DNA of 64,000 nucleotides from Pseudomonas sp. WN033. Its GTDB lineage: Bacteria; Pseudomonadota; Gammaproteobacteria; Pseudomonadales; Pseudomonadaceae. This document shows, in pieces, positions 9,860-20,730 of this stretch; position 1 is the first letter of the stretch, and every line of letters begins with the position of its first letter. The notes under the pieces are model-generated. The model saw only the letters and a program-made list of their open reading frames with translations, was not told where the DNA came from and searched no databases. The position numbers and the translations under genes are program-made. Location of the stretch: NCBI GenBank assembly GCA_002287035.1, contig NSKG01000004.1, forward strand, positions 372,001 through 436,000, written 5' to 3'.

Positions 9860-9982
9860 ATGTATATCGATGATGCAGTGATTGCCGGTGTGTTGACGGT
9901 TGGTTTGATGATCGCGTTCTTTGGTGGTGTTGGCTATTTCATCTGGTCCGATAGCCGCAAGGCCAAGAACAAGCGTTCCTGA
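9860..9982 (+). CDS. ccoM: CcoM-like cbb3 cytochrome oxidase small subunit (40 aa)
   Basis: A 40-residue single-pass membrane peptide, MYIDDAVIAGVLTVGLMIAF then FGGVGYFIWSDSRKAKNKRS. From memory, CcoM of the P. stutzeri cbb3-1 oxidase (about 36 residues) has the same layout: a short acidic N-terminus, an AGV-TVGLM-AF helix, a GYFIW-D exit motif and a basic tail. CcoM is an assembly or stability subunit packed against the catalytic complex. A GGGGAG ribosome site lies just upstream, and the ANR box fits a gene needed under low oxygen. It is far from any cco operon in this window. The assignment rests on recalled similarity, so an alignment should confirm it. Confidence 0.75.
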   Translation: MYIDDAVIAGVLTVGLMIAFFGGVGYFIWSDSRKAKNKRS

Positions 9983-10046
9983 GTTTTTCGGTCTGGTCTG
10001 AGACCAGGCCTCAATGGTTTTCAAGTGCATGGCTCGCAAGGCCTTT

Positions 10047-10079
10047 GGCGGTCACCTTCTGGGTTGACCGCCTTTTTTT
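10047..10079 (+). terminator. Rho-independent terminator after ccoM
   Basis: Stem GGCGGTCA (10047-10054) / TGACCGCC (10065-10072) followed by seven Ts. Confidence 0.85.
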
Positions 10080-10112
10080 GTTGCTGATGGCAGTGGGTGA
10101 GCGTGGTTGCTA

Positions 10113-10132
10113 TACTGTATATAAATACAGTA
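10113..10132 (+). promoter_or_regulatory. LexA (SOS) box
   Basis: TACTGTATATAAATACAGTA is a near-perfect SOS operator (core CTGTATATAAATACAG at 10115-10130). It sits 13 bp before the ATG of the radical SAM gene, placed to overlap its promoter or start site. The P. aeruginosa homologue PA0069 is a known LexA-regulon member. Confidence 0.93.
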
Positions 10133-10145
10133 TTTGGGGTTTGCC

Positions 10146-11204
10146 ATGACTTCTCAATATCAATCGGGGCGCGGTGCTCAGGCCAACCCGGTCAATCGTT
10201 TTGCTCCGCTGCACAGCGAATCTTGTGATGACGGCTGGTTCCAGGAGTTGCCTGAACGCTGCGTGACTGAGGTGCGCGAAGAACAGTCGCGGCACATCAT
10301 CAGCCGTAACAACTCGCCGGACTTGCCATTTGATCGCTCGCTCAATCCGTATCGAGGTTGTGAGCACGGTTGTATCTACTGTTACGCCCGACCAAGTCAT
10401 GCATATTGGGATCTGTCGCCGGGGCTTGATTTCGAGACCCGGTTGATTGCCCGCACCAATGCCGTTGATCTGCTGGAACAGGAGCTTTCCCGGCCAGGCT
10501 ACAGCTGTGCGCCAATCAATCTGGGAGCCAATACTGATCCTTATCAGCCAATCGAGCGCGAGTACCGCCTGACTCGAAGGTGTCTTGAGGTGTTGTTGCG
10601 CTATCGCCATCCGCTGACCCTTGTTACCAAGGGGGCTTTGGTGTTGCGTGATCTGGACCTGCTCGAGGCTCTGGCTGAGCGACGTCTGGTCCGGGTGATG
10701 ATCAGTCTGACCACTCTGGATGATGATCTGAAGCGCCGGCTAGAGCCGCGCGCGGCTTCTCCTGCGGCACGACTGCGGGTAATTCGTACGCTGAGTGAGC
10801 GGGGGGTGTCGGTCGGGGTGTTGTGCTCGCCGATGATTCCGCAGATCAATGATCATGAGTTGGAGCATCTGCTGGACGCAGCAGTGGCGGCTGGTGCTGA
10901 CAGTGCAGGCTATATGCTTTTGCGTTTGCCGCGGGAGGTGGCAAGTCTGTTTCAGGACTGGCTACAACAGCATTATCCGGGCAAGGCCGAGCATGTGCTG
11001 AGCCTATTGCGCCAGTCGCGTGGCGGTCAACTTTATGATGCCCGCTTTGGCAAGCGCTTTCGCGGCGAGGGCCCGTTTGCCGAGTTGCTGGCCCAGCGCT
11101 TTCAACTGGCCTGCCGGCGCCTGGGATTGCAGCGGGCGCAGGCTAGCCGCGAGCTGGACTGTTCGCAGTTTGCCCCGCCAGGTCGGCAAATGGGGTTGTT
11201 TTGA
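10146..11204 (+). CDS. PA0069-family radical SAM protein (SOS-regulated)
   Basis: From the ATG at 10146 it is 352 residues with the radical SAM iron-sulphur motif CEHGCIYC (Cys72, Cys76, Cys79), followed by GANTDPYQPIE and TKGALVLRDLDLL. These are typical of the SplB-like PA0069/Rv2578c family. Related proteins include spore photoproduct lyase, which repairs DNA photodamage, but the reaction of this family is not established. An in-frame ATG 12 bases earlier would put the start against the operator, so I chose MTSQYQ. The LexA box shows induction by DNA damage. The next gene (DTW) starts 43 bp downstream and may be co-transcribed. Confidence 0.9.
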   Translation: MTSQYQSGRGAQANPVNRFAPLHSESCDDGWFQELPERCVTEVREEQSRHIISRNNSPDLPFDRSLNPYRGCEHGCIYCYARPSHAYWDLSPGLDFETRLIARTNAVDLLEQELSRPGYSCAPINLGANTDPYQPIEREYRLTRRCLEVLLRYRHPLTLVTKGALVLRDLDLLEALAERRLVRVMISLTTLDDDLKRRLEPRAASPAARLRVIRTLSERGVSVGVLCSPMIPQINDHELEHLLDAAVAAGADSAGYMLLRLPREVASLFQDWLQQHYPGKAEHVLSLLRQSRGGQLYDARFGKRFRGEGPFAELLAQRFQLACRRLGLQRAQASRELDCSQFAPPGRQMGLF

Positions 11205-11247
11205 ATGTAGTGGCAGTTTCTGGGCTGTTGCGCAGTAAAATGGAGGC

Positions 11248-11865
11248 ATGACTACTTCATCCAAACGTCCTCGCTGTCAGCGCTGCCAGCGTCCTCTGGA
11301 TCACTGCCTGTGTCCCTGGATCCCTGACCTGGAGTCTTCCACGCGGGTGCTGATTATCCAGCACCCGAGCGAGCGCCAGCATGCACTCAATACTGCACGC
11401 CTGCTGGCTCTGGGCCTGCGTCAGTGCCACTTGTTGGTGGCGGAGCAACTGGATGATTATCCCGAGTGGCAGCGCTGGCTAGGTGACCCGAGCTGGCGCA
11501 CCGAGCTTTTATTTCCCGGGCCAGACGTGCCGCTGCTGAGTGCCGCAGCGAAAGATTCGCGCCCGCGACAATTGGTGTTGCTCGATGGCACTTGGCGCAA
11601 GGCCCGCAAGCTGCTGTATCTCAATCCGCTGCTGCAGGCGTTGCCACGGGTGGCACTGCCAGTTGTCGGCAAGAGCCGGTACCGGTTGCGCAAGGCGCCT
11701 TCGGCCGAATCCCTGGCAACTATTGAGGCTGGTGTTCTGGCCTTGAGCTTGATCGAACCGCAAACGGACTTCTCTCCCCTGCTAAAACCCTTCGAGCGGA
11801 TGATCGAGAGTCAGATTCAAGCCATGGGCCTGGATACCTACCGTGCGCATCACCCCCATCAGTGA
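11248..11865 (+). CDS. tapT: DTW-domain tRNA-uridine aminocarboxypropyltransferase
   Basis: The family (E. coli TapT/YfiP) makes acp3U47 in tRNA from S-adenosylmethionine. The 205-residue protein has N-terminal zinc-type cysteines in CQRCQRPLDHCLC (Cys10, 13, 20, 22) and the diagnostic LDGTWRKA with the D-x-T-W element at 113-116. It follows the SOS-regulated gene closely, so it may receive some read-through. TapT versus a TuaA-type paralogue cannot be decided from this sequence alone. Confidence 0.82.
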   Translation: MTTSSKRPRCQRCQRPLDHCLCPWIPDLESSTRVLIIQHPSERQHALNTARLLALGLRQCHLLVAEQLDDYPEWQRWLGDPSWRTELLFPGPDVPLLSAAAKDSRPRQLVLLDGTWRKARKLLYLNPLLQALPRVALPVVGKSRYRLRKAPSAESLATIEAGVLALSLIEPQTDFSPLLKPFERMIESQIQAMGLDTYRAHHPHQ

Positions 11866-11879
11866 CTGATGGGGGTGAT
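11849..11879 (+). terminator. Strong hairpin overlapping the tapT stop codon
   Basis: Perfect 12-bp stem ATCACCCCCATC / GATGGGGGTGAT with loop AGTGACT, which contains the stop codon. There is no T-run after it, so it may be a transcript-end stabiliser or a weak terminator rather than a classical one. Confidence 0.5.
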
Positions 11880-11966
11880 CCATTCGCCGCAGTGATGTTA
11901 CCCATCTTTGCTCATCAGCCGGGTTTTCAATCGCTAGACTGAGGCCATACAAAAACAAGAAATCAA

Positions 11967-11983
11967 TCGCCAAATTATGGCGA
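11967..11983. promoter_or_regulatory. Palindrome upstream of the SDR gene (possible operator)
   Basis: TCGCCA-AATTA-TGGCGA, a perfect 6-bp dyad with a 5-base spacer, 24 bp before the ATG at 12008. Size and place fit a repressor operator, but no regulator is identified. Confidence 0.35.
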
Positions 11984-12007
11984 ACTGCTGCGATTAGAGA
12001 GGCATTT

Positions 12008-12829
12008 ATGCAATTGACTGGGCAACGAGTGGTGATCACTGGAGCAGGTAGCGGGTTGGGCCGGGAGCTGGCTCTACGCTATGCGCGAGAAGGCGCCAGG
12101 CTGCTATTGGCCGATATTCAGGATGAGGGTTTGAAGCAGACCCGGGCGCTGGTTGAGGCGGCTGGTGGTTGGGCCTTGACTCAGCGCTGCGATGTGCGCG
12201 ATTTCAGTCAGTTGGCGGCGTTGGCCCAGACCTGTCAGGAGCGCCTGGGTGGTGTAGAGGTCCTGATCAACAATGCCGGGGTGGCTTCCGGAGGATTTTT
12301 CTGGGATCTGTCGCTTGAGGATTGGGATTGGCAGATCAGCATCAACCTGATGGGCGTGGTCAAGGGCTGCAAGGCGTTCATGCCAATGCTGACTGAGCAG
12401 CGCCAGGGCCAGATCATCAATATTGCCTCGATGGCAGCACTGATGCAGTCACCGGGGATGAGCAACTACAACGTAGCCAAAGCCGGGGTCGTGGCCCTGT
12501 CGGAAAGCCTGCTGGCCGAACTGCGTCCGCTGGGTATCAAGGTTAGTGTGGTGTGCCCATCGTTCTTTCAGACCAATCTGCTGGATTCCTTCCGCGGCCC
12601 GGACCAACAGAGCAAGCAGCAAGTGGCCAAACTGTTGGAAAGCTCGCCCATTACTGCGGCCGAGGTGGCTGACATCATCTACCGGGAAAGTCAGGTCGAT
12701 CAGTTCATGATCCTGCCGCACGAGGCTGGCAAACAGGCCTGGGCGCTCAAGCAGGCCGACCCGCAGGTCATTTACGACGATATGGCGCGCCTGGCAGCGA
12801 AAAAAATGGGTTTGACGCTGACTGAATAA
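12008..12829 (+). CDS. SDR family NAD(P)-dependent oxidoreductase
   Basis: Classical short-chain dehydrogenase/reductase of 273 residues. It has the cofactor motif TGAGSGLG (11-18), NNAG (88-91), the catalytic Ser141 in NIASMA, and the YNVAK active-site Tyr154/Lys158. The C-terminal extension with DQFMILPHEAGKQAWALKQ is as seen in a Pseudomonas/Marinobacter subgroup of unknown substrate. It is preceded by a small palindrome and a purine-rich AGAGAGG ribosome site. It stands where pseudomonads such as P. aeruginosa carry arginine transport genes upstream of argR. No link to arginine can be read from the sequence. Confidence 0.85.
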   Translation: MQLTGQRVVITGAGSGLGRELALRYAREGARLLLADIQDEGLKQTRALVEAAGGWALTQRCDVRDFSQLAALAQTCQERLGGVEVLINNAGVASGGFFWDLSLEDWDWQISINLMGVVKGCKAFMPMLTEQRQGQIINIASMAALMQSPGMSNYNVAKAGVVALSESLLAELRPLGIKVSVVCPSFFQTNLLDSFRGPDQQSKQQVAKLLESSPITAAEVADIIYRESQVDQFMILPHEAGKQAWALKQADPQVIYDDMARLAAKKMGLTLTE

Positions 12830-12939
12830 CCGTGCTGCCCCAGTGGCAGCGCGCCGTGGTTGTGGCACAATGCGTCTTTGACCTGGAAGGGCAGGATTGA
12901 GGCGTATCATGTTGTTCAACTGCGGGCGCGGAGTCACGG

Positions 12940-15214
<2,275 letters not shown>

Positions 15215-15229
15215 TACCCGGAGGCTTTC

Positions 15230-16252
15230 ATGCTGGTCCAACGCCTGTGCTGCACCGCCGACCTGAGCGCCATTGAAGCGCTGGCCGCCGCCAGTCCTGT
15301 GGGGGTGACCTCATTGCCGGCGGACCGCCTGCGGCTGGCAGAGATCATTGAAGACTCTGAAGCGTCAATGGCGGAAGAGGTCGCCTTCAGCGGTGAGGAA
15401 CGTTACTTCTTCGTGCTGGAAGATGCTGACAGCGGGCGTCTGGTCGGCTGTAGCAGCATCATCGCGGCGGCGGGTTTCAGTGAGCCGTTCTATACCTTTC
15501 GCAACGAAATGTTCGTGCATGCCTCGCGTGAGCTGGGGTTGCACAACCGCATTCACGTATTGTCGCTGTGCCATGATCTGACCGGTTACAGCCTGTTGGC
15601 CGGGTTTCATCTGCAGCCCGAATACCAGCAGCACTGTTCGGCCATGGCGCTCAACGCCCGTGGCCGGTTGCTGTTTATGGCCAGTCATCCGCAACGTTTT
15701 GCCGAGTCGGTTGCGGTCGAGATCGTTGGTATTAGTGATGGGCAGGGGAATGCGCCGTTCTGGGATGCGGTCGGGAGGCATTTCTTCGCGGTCAGCTACA
15801 GCGAGGCCGAGCAGATTGGCAGTAGTCGTGGGCGCAGTTTTCTGGCCGAGCTGATGCCGGGTTATCCGATCTATGTGCCGATGCTGTCGGATGAAGCGCA
15901 GGAGGTGATCGGTCAGGTTCATCCGTCGGCACAGGGGGTGTTCGATATCCTGCTGCGCGAAGGGTTCGAAACTGACAATTACGTCGATATCTTCGATGGT
16001 GGGCCGGTAGTGCATGCCAAAACCGCCGACCTGCTCAGTGTGCGGCACAGCTATCAGGCGGCGGTTCAGGTTGGCAAAAGCGCGGGCGGTTCGCAGCGCT
16101 GGCTGGTGGCCAATGGTCAGGTTGGCGGTTTCCGGGCCACGATGCTGGAATTGGACTGGCAACCTGGGCAGCCGCTGACCCTGGATAACCGTCAGGCCGA
16201 GTTGTTGCAGGTGGCCGCCGGTGACGCGGTTCGGCTGGTCAAGGAGGTCTGA
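15230..16252 (+). CDS. aruF: Arginine N-succinyltransferase subunit alpha AruF
   Basis: Forms with AruG the heteromeric enzyme that succinylates arginine (and ornithine) using succinyl-CoA, the first step of the AST pathway. It is 340 residues and aligns by eye with P. aeruginosa AruF: SPVGVTSLPADRLRL, the SEPFYTFRNEMFVHASREL segment, HVLSLCHDLTGYSLL and the EGFETDNYVDIFDGGP active-site region. Its ATG follows GAGGC in the short gap after aruC, and aruG begins 2 bp after it, so the three are one transcript. Confidence 0.95.
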   Translation: MLVQRLCCTADLSAIEALAAASPVGVTSLPADRLRLAEIIEDSEASMAEEVAFSGEERYFFVLEDADSGRLVGCSSIIAAAGFSEPFYTFRNEMFVHASRELGLHNRIHVLSLCHDLTGYSLLAGFHLQPEYQQHCSAMALNARGRLLFMASHPQRFAESVAVEIVGISDGQGNAPFWDAVGRHFFAVSYSEAEQIGSSRGRSFLAELMPGYPIYVPMLSDEAQEVIGQVHPSAQGVFDILLREGFETDNYVDIFDGGPVVHAKTADLLSVRHSYQAAVQVGKSAGGSQRWLVANGQVGGFRATMLELDWQPGQPLTLDNRQAELLQVAAGDAVRLVKEV

Positions 16253-16254
16253 AT

Positions 16255-17307
16255 ATGCTGGTACGAGCTGCGGGTAGCCGGGATTTGCAGGCGCTGCTGG
16301 AGATGGCCAGCGCCGCTGGCTCCGGTTTGACCACCTTGCCGGCCAGTGAGGAGCGCCTTGCCAGACGTTTGCAGGTTGTTGAGCAGAGCTTCCGTGGGGG
16401 CATGCCGCTGGCCGATGCGGACTATTTGTTCGTGCTCGAAAGCGAGACGGGGCAGGTAATAGGCACCAGCGGGATGGTCGCCGCTGCAGGTCTGCGCGAG
16501 CCCTGGTACAGCTATCGCATGGGATTGACGGTCACTGCCAGTCGGGAGCTGAATGTCTACCGGCAGCAGCCGACGCTGTTTTTGGTCAATGATCTGACCG
16601 GCGCCACGGCGTTGTGCTCGCTGTACCTGCCGCCGGAGCACCGGCAGGGCCTCAAGGGGCGACTGTTGTCCAAGGCGCGCTTCCTGTTCATGGCCGAGTA
16701 TGCCGAGGATTTCGCTGCCCGGGTCATCGCCGAGATGCGTGGACGTTCTGATGTACAGGGGCGTTCGCCATTCTGGGATAGCCTGGGCCGGCATTTTTTC
16801 AAGATGGAGTTTGCCCGGGCCGATTACCTGACCGGGATCGGCAGCAAGGCCTTCATCGCCGAGATGATGCCCAAGTTTCCACTGTATGCCTGCTTTCTCA
16901 GCGATGAGGCACGTGCCGCCATCGGTCAGGTGCATCCTGATTCCGAGCCAGGGCTGGCGATGCTGCGCGAGGAGGGCATGAGCTATCAAGGCTATATCGA
17001 TATCTTCGATGGCGGCGCGACCCTGGAAGCGCCGCTGGCCCAGGTGCGTGCAGTCAGTGACAGTCAGATATTGCTGCTGGCGGTTGGTACGCCGGGAGAT
17101 GAAGCCTGTCCTTACCTGATCCACAATCGCGGGCGCCACAATTGCCGGATAGTCGCGGCCCCGGCCCGTGTGGCAGCGGGCACTCTGGTGGTGGCGCCGG
17201 ATACCGCTGAGCGGCTGGGGTTGCGTGCCGGCACTCCGGTGCGTGCTGTGTCGCTGGTCGGCCGGCAGGGCGGGGATACCCTCGATCCCTACAGCTTGTC
17301 GGGCTGA
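16255..17307 (+). CDS. aruG: Arginine N-succinyltransferase subunit beta AruG
   Basis: Partner of AruF in arginine/ornithine succinylation. It is 350 residues, homologous to AruF throughout (GSGLTTLPASEERL, NDLTGATALCSLYLPPEHR, FIAEMMPKFPLYACFLSDEA, GYIDIFDGGATLEA). The C-terminus is slightly longer than usual, ending QGGDTLDPYSLSG. In P. aeruginosa and most relatives the operon continues with aruD, aruB and aruE. Here the aru genes stop and a glutathione peroxidase follows after 57 bp. The remaining AST steps must be encoded elsewhere, or the pathway is shortened. Confidence 0.93.
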   Translation: MLVRAAGSRDLQALLEMASAAGSGLTTLPASEERLARRLQVVEQSFRGGMPLADADYLFVLESETGQVIGTSGMVAAAGLREPWYSYRMGLTVTASRELNVYRQQPTLFLVNDLTGATALCSLYLPPEHRQGLKGRLLSKARFLFMAEYAEDFAARVIAEMRGRSDVQGRSPFWDSLGRHFFKMEFARADYLTGIGSKAFIAEMMPKFPLYACFLSDEARAAIGQVHPDSEPGLAMLREEGMSYQGYIDIFDGGATLEAPLAQVRAVSDSQILLLAVGTPGDEACPYLIHNRGRHNCRIVAAPARVAAGTLVVAPDTAERLGLRAGTPVRAVSLVGRQGGDTLDPYSLSG

Positions 17308-17364
17308 CGCTGATTGCCGGGTCTTCTATACTGAGCTATCCAGTCATATAGAGAGGCTCGGCTC

Positions 17365-17892
17365 ATGCGTGGTTTACTGGTGTTGCTGATGCTGTTGCCG
17401 GTATGGGCGATCGCCGGGCAGTGCCCGGCTTTGCTGCAGCATGAGTTGCCGGCGTTGCGCTCGCAGGATCGCATTGATCTGTGCGGTTTTGCCGGCAAGC
17501 CGCTGATCATCGTCAATACCGCCAGCTTTTGCGGCTATACCCCGCAGTTTGAAGGGCTGGAGAGCCTTTATCAGCGTTATCGCGAACAAGGCCTGGAGGT
17601 TTTGGGTGTACCTTCCAATGATTTTCGTCAGGAAGCCAGGGATCAGGCAGCCATTGCCGAAGTATGTTATGTCAATTATGGCGTCACCTTTCGCATGAGC
17701 GAGCCGCAGGTGATCACGGGCAAGCAGGCGCATCCGCTTTATCGTGCACTGGCTGAGCAGGCGGGTGAGCGTCCACGCTGGAATTTTCACAAATACATTG
17801 TTGGGCGTGACGGTCAGGTCAAGGCCAGTTTCCCCAGCGCCGTCAGTCCGGATGATCCGCGTTTTATTGAGGCGCTGGAAAAAGCTCTGTGA
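17365..17892 (+). CDS. Exported glutathione peroxidase-family thiol peroxidase
   Basis: Reduces hydroperoxides. The bacterial Cys-type enzymes usually use thioredoxin or glutaredoxin. The 175-residue protein has an N-terminal signal peptide ([18 protein letters not shown]), pointing to the periplasm, the catalytic motif [16 protein letters not shown] with peroxidatic Cys56 and Gln61, the VPSNDF element and the WNF tetrad Trp139/Asn140. GAGAGGC precedes the ATG. It sits between aruG and alaS, where aruD-aruB-aruE lie in P. aeruginosa. A periplasmic location needs a local reductant, which is not encoded nearby. Confidence 0.85.
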   Translation: MRGLLVLLMLLPVWAIAGQCPALLQHELPALRSQDRIDLCGFAGKPLIIVNTASFCGYTPQFEGLESLYQRYREQGLEVLGVPSNDFRQEARDQAAIAEVCYVNYGVTFRMSEPQVITGKQAHPLYRALAEQAGERPRWNFHKYIVGRDGQVKASFPSAVSPDDPRFIEALEKAL

Positions 17893-18035
17893 TCTATCAA
17901 TGTCATAGGGATTATCAAACCAGCGGCTGATGCGCGCTGTCACCTTATACCTATATAATGCAACCCTTTGCCATGCGTACGGCCGGCTTGTGCCCGGATT
18001 TGCGTATGGGCCGACAATTTTGTGGTAAGGGACCT

Positions 18036-20657
18036 ATGAAAAGCGCTGAGATCCGTGAAGCCTTCCTCCGCTTCTTTGAAGAGAAGGGGCATACCCGTGT
18101 CGCCTCCAGTTCGTTGATTCCCGCGGACGACCCCACCCTGCTGTTTACCAATGCCGGGATGAATCAGTTCAAGGACTGTTTTCTCGGGCTGGAGAAGCGT
18201 GCCTATACCCGCGCTACCACCAGTCAGAAGTGCGTGCGCGCCGGTGGCAAGCACAACGATTTGGAAAATGTCGGCTACACCGCGCGTCACCATACTTTTT
18301 TCGAGATGCTCGGCAATTTCAGCTTTGGCGACTACTTCAAGCGTGACGCTATCCACTACGCTTGGGAGTTTCTGACCTCGGATAAATGGCTGAACCTGCC
18401 CAAAGACAAACTCTGGGTCACCGTCTATGCCAGTGACGATGAAGCCTATGAGATCTGGAACAAGGAAGTTGGCGTGCCGGCCGAGCGCATGGTGCGCATC
18501 GGTGATAACAAGGGTGCGCCCTATGCGTCCGACAACTTCTGGGCGATGGGCGATACTGGCCCCTGCGGCCCCTGTACCGAGATCTTTTTCGATCATGGCC
18601 CGGAAATCTGGGGCGGCCCACCCGGCAGTCCGGAAGAGGACGGTGACCGTTACATCGAGATCTGGAACAACGTGTTCATGCAGTTCAACCGGACTGCCGA
18701 CGGCCAGATGCAGCCGTTGCCGGCGCCCAGTGTCGATACCGGGATGGGGCTGGAGCGCATCAGTGCGGTGATGCAGCATGTGCACTCGAACTATGAGATC
18801 GACCTGTTCCAGAGCCTGCTCAAGGCGGCTGCCCAGGCCATTGGTTGTGCTAACGATGATGCTGCCTCGCTCAAGGTGGTGGCAGACCACATTCGCTCCT
18901 GCGGTTTCCTGATCGCAGATGGTGTGCTGCCTTCCAATGAAGGGCGCGGCTATGTGCTGCGCCGGATTATTCGTCGCGCTTGCCGGCACGGCAACAAGCT
19001 TGGGGCCAAGGGCCTGTTCTTCCACAAGATCGTTGCAGCTCTGGTGGCTGAGATGGGTGAAGCCTTCCCTGAACTCAAGGCACAGCAGGCGCATATCGAG
19101 CGGGTGCTCAAGAGCGAGGAGGAGCAGTTCGCCAAGACTCTGGAGCAGGGTCTGAAGATTCTTGAACAGGATTTGGCGGGTCTTGAGGGTAATGAAATTC
19201 CCGGTGATGTGTTGTTCAAGCTGTACGACACCTATGGGTTCCCAGTGGATCTGACCGGTGATATCGCCCGTGAGCGCGGCCTGTCGATCGATGAGGCCGG
19301 TTTTGAGGTGGCGATGGATGCTCAGCGCGAGCGCGCCCGTTCGGCCAGCCAGTTCGGTCTGGACTACAACAGCCTGGTCAAGGTCGATGTCGATACCCGG
19401 TTCGAGGGTTATGCGGGTACTGAGGGGGCTGGCAAGATCGTGGCCCTGTTCCGCGATGGTCAGGCAGTCGATCAGCTGGCTGATGGCGAAGCTGGCGTGG
19501 TAGTGCTGGATCAAACTCCGTTCTATGCCGAGTCCGGTGGTCAGGTCGGCGATACCGGCTTCCTGGAAGGGGCTGGCGTGCGTTTCGATGTCCGCGACAC
19601 GACCAAGGCCGGTGGTGCACACCTGCACCATGGGGTAGTTGCCAAGGGCAGTCTGAGTGTTGGCGCATCGCTCAAGGCGGTGGTCGATGCCGGAGTGCGT
19701 CAGGCCACCAAACTCAACCACTCGGCCACCCATCTGCTGCATGCTGCGTTGCGCGAGATCCTTGGTGAACATGTAACCCAGAAGGGCTCGTTGGTGGATA
19801 GTCAGCGTCTGCGCTTTGACTTCAGTCATTTCGAGGCGATCACCGCTGAGCAGCTGCGTGCGCTGGAGTTGCGGGTCAATGAACAGATTCGGCTTAACTC
19901 GGCGGTGCAGGTTGAAGTTACCGATATTGAGACCGCCAAGCGCAAGGGGGCAATGGCCCTGTTCGGCGAGAAATACGGTGAGCAGGTGCGGGTACTGACC
20001 ATGGGTGGCGGTTTTTCGGTCGAGCTGTGCGGCGGTACTCATGTCGAGCGCACCGGCGATATCGGCCTGTTCAAGATTACCAGTGAAGGTGGGATTGCCG
20101 CTGGTGTGCGTCGTCTGGAAGCGGTAACTGGCCAGGGCGCGTTGGATTATTTGGCTGAGGCCGAGGACCAGTTGCGACAGGTGGCGCAACTGGTCAAGGG
20201 TAGTCGCGATAACCTGTTGGACAAGGTATCCGGGCTGGTTGAGCGCAATCGCCAATTGGAGAAGGATGTCGAGCAGCTCAAGGCCAAGGCTGCCAGCGCT
20301 GCCGGCAGCGATCTGGCTGCAGAGGCTCAGGTTCTGGGCAACCTGACCGTATTGGTCAAGCGTCTGGACGGTCTGGATGGCAAGGCTCTGCTGGCGCTGG
20401 TTGATCAGTTGAAGAATAAACTCGGCTCGGCGGTGATCCTGCTTGGCGGCGAACTGGATGGCAAGGTGGTGCTGGTTGCCGGGGTTACTCAGGATCTGAC
20501 AGCCAGGGTCAAAGCCGGTGACCTGATCCGCAACACTGCTGCCAATGTTGGCGGCAAGGGCGGTGGGCGTCCGGACATGGCCCAGGGCGGCGGTACCGAA
20601 GTGGCGGCGCTCAATGGTGCGCTGGCCGGGGCGCTGGAGTGGTTGGCGCAACAGTAG
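18036..20657 (+). CDS. alaS: Alanyl-tRNA synthetase
   Basis: Charges tRNA-Ala. It has 873 residues from the ATG at 18036 ([20 protein letters not shown]), preceded by GTAAGGGA. The frame is open another 26 codons upstream, but the conserved family N-terminus fixes this start. Domains in order are the class II catalytic core (about 1-440, [25 protein letters not shown] region), the editing domain with the zinc HxxxH motif in [12 protein letters not shown] and the distal CGGTHV, and the oligomerisation/C-Ala tail with [11 protein letters not shown]. Conserved order with lysC and rsmA. Confidence 0.98.
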   Translation: MKSAEIREAFLRFFEEKGHTRVASSSLIPADDPTLLFTNAGMNQFKDCFLGLEKRAYTRATTSQKCVRAGGKHNDLENVGYTARHHTFFEMLGNFSFGDYFKRDAIHYAWEFLTSDKWLNLPKDKLWVTVYASDDEAYEIWNKEVGVPAERMVRIGDNKGAPYASDNFWAMGDTGPCGPCTEIFFDHGPEIWGGPPGSPEEDGDRYIEIWNNVFMQFNRTADGQMQPLPAPSVDTGMGLERISAVMQHVHSNYEIDLFQSLLKAAAQAIGCANDDAASLKVVADHIRSCGFLIADGVLPSNEGRGYVLRRIIRRACRHGNKLGAKGLFFHKIVAALVAEMGEAFPELKAQQAHIERVLKSEEEQFAKTLEQGLKILEQDLAGLEGNEIPGDVLFKLYDTYGFPVDLTGDIARERGLSIDEAGFEVAMDAQRERARSASQFGLDYNSLVKVDVDTRFEGYAGTEGAGKIVALFRDGQAVDQLADGEAGVVVLDQTPFYAESGGQVGDTGFLEGAGVRFDVRDTTKAGGAHLHHGVVAKGSLSVGASLKAVVDAGVRQATKLNHSATHLLHAALREILGEHVTQKGSLVDSQRLRFDFSHFEAITAEQLRALELRVNEQIRLNSAVQVEVTDIETAKRKGAMALFGEKYGEQVRVLTMGGGFSVELCGGTHVERTGDIGLFKITSEGGIAAGVRRLEAVTGQGALDYLAEAEDQLRQVAQLVKGSRDNLLDKVSGLVERNRQLEKDVEQLKAKAASAAGSDLAAEAQVLGNLTVLVKRLDGLDGKALLALVDQLKNKLGSAVILLGGELDGKVVLVAGVTQDLTARVKAGDLIRNTAANVGGKGGGRPDMAQGGGTEVAALNGALAGALEWLAQQ

Positions 20658-20730
20658 TTTGGGGCAGGCACCACTCGGTGCCTGGTGACGGGGTCGGGAT
20701 AACCGACTTTAATGGAGGTTGGTGCAACAC

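Noticed and set aside
17940-20651. Very long open frame antisense to alaS (about 900 codons)
   Set aside because: It mirrors alaS codon by codon; the absence of stops follows from the GC-rich codon use of alaS. The protein is rich in Gln/His/Leu with no family likeness and no ribosome site.
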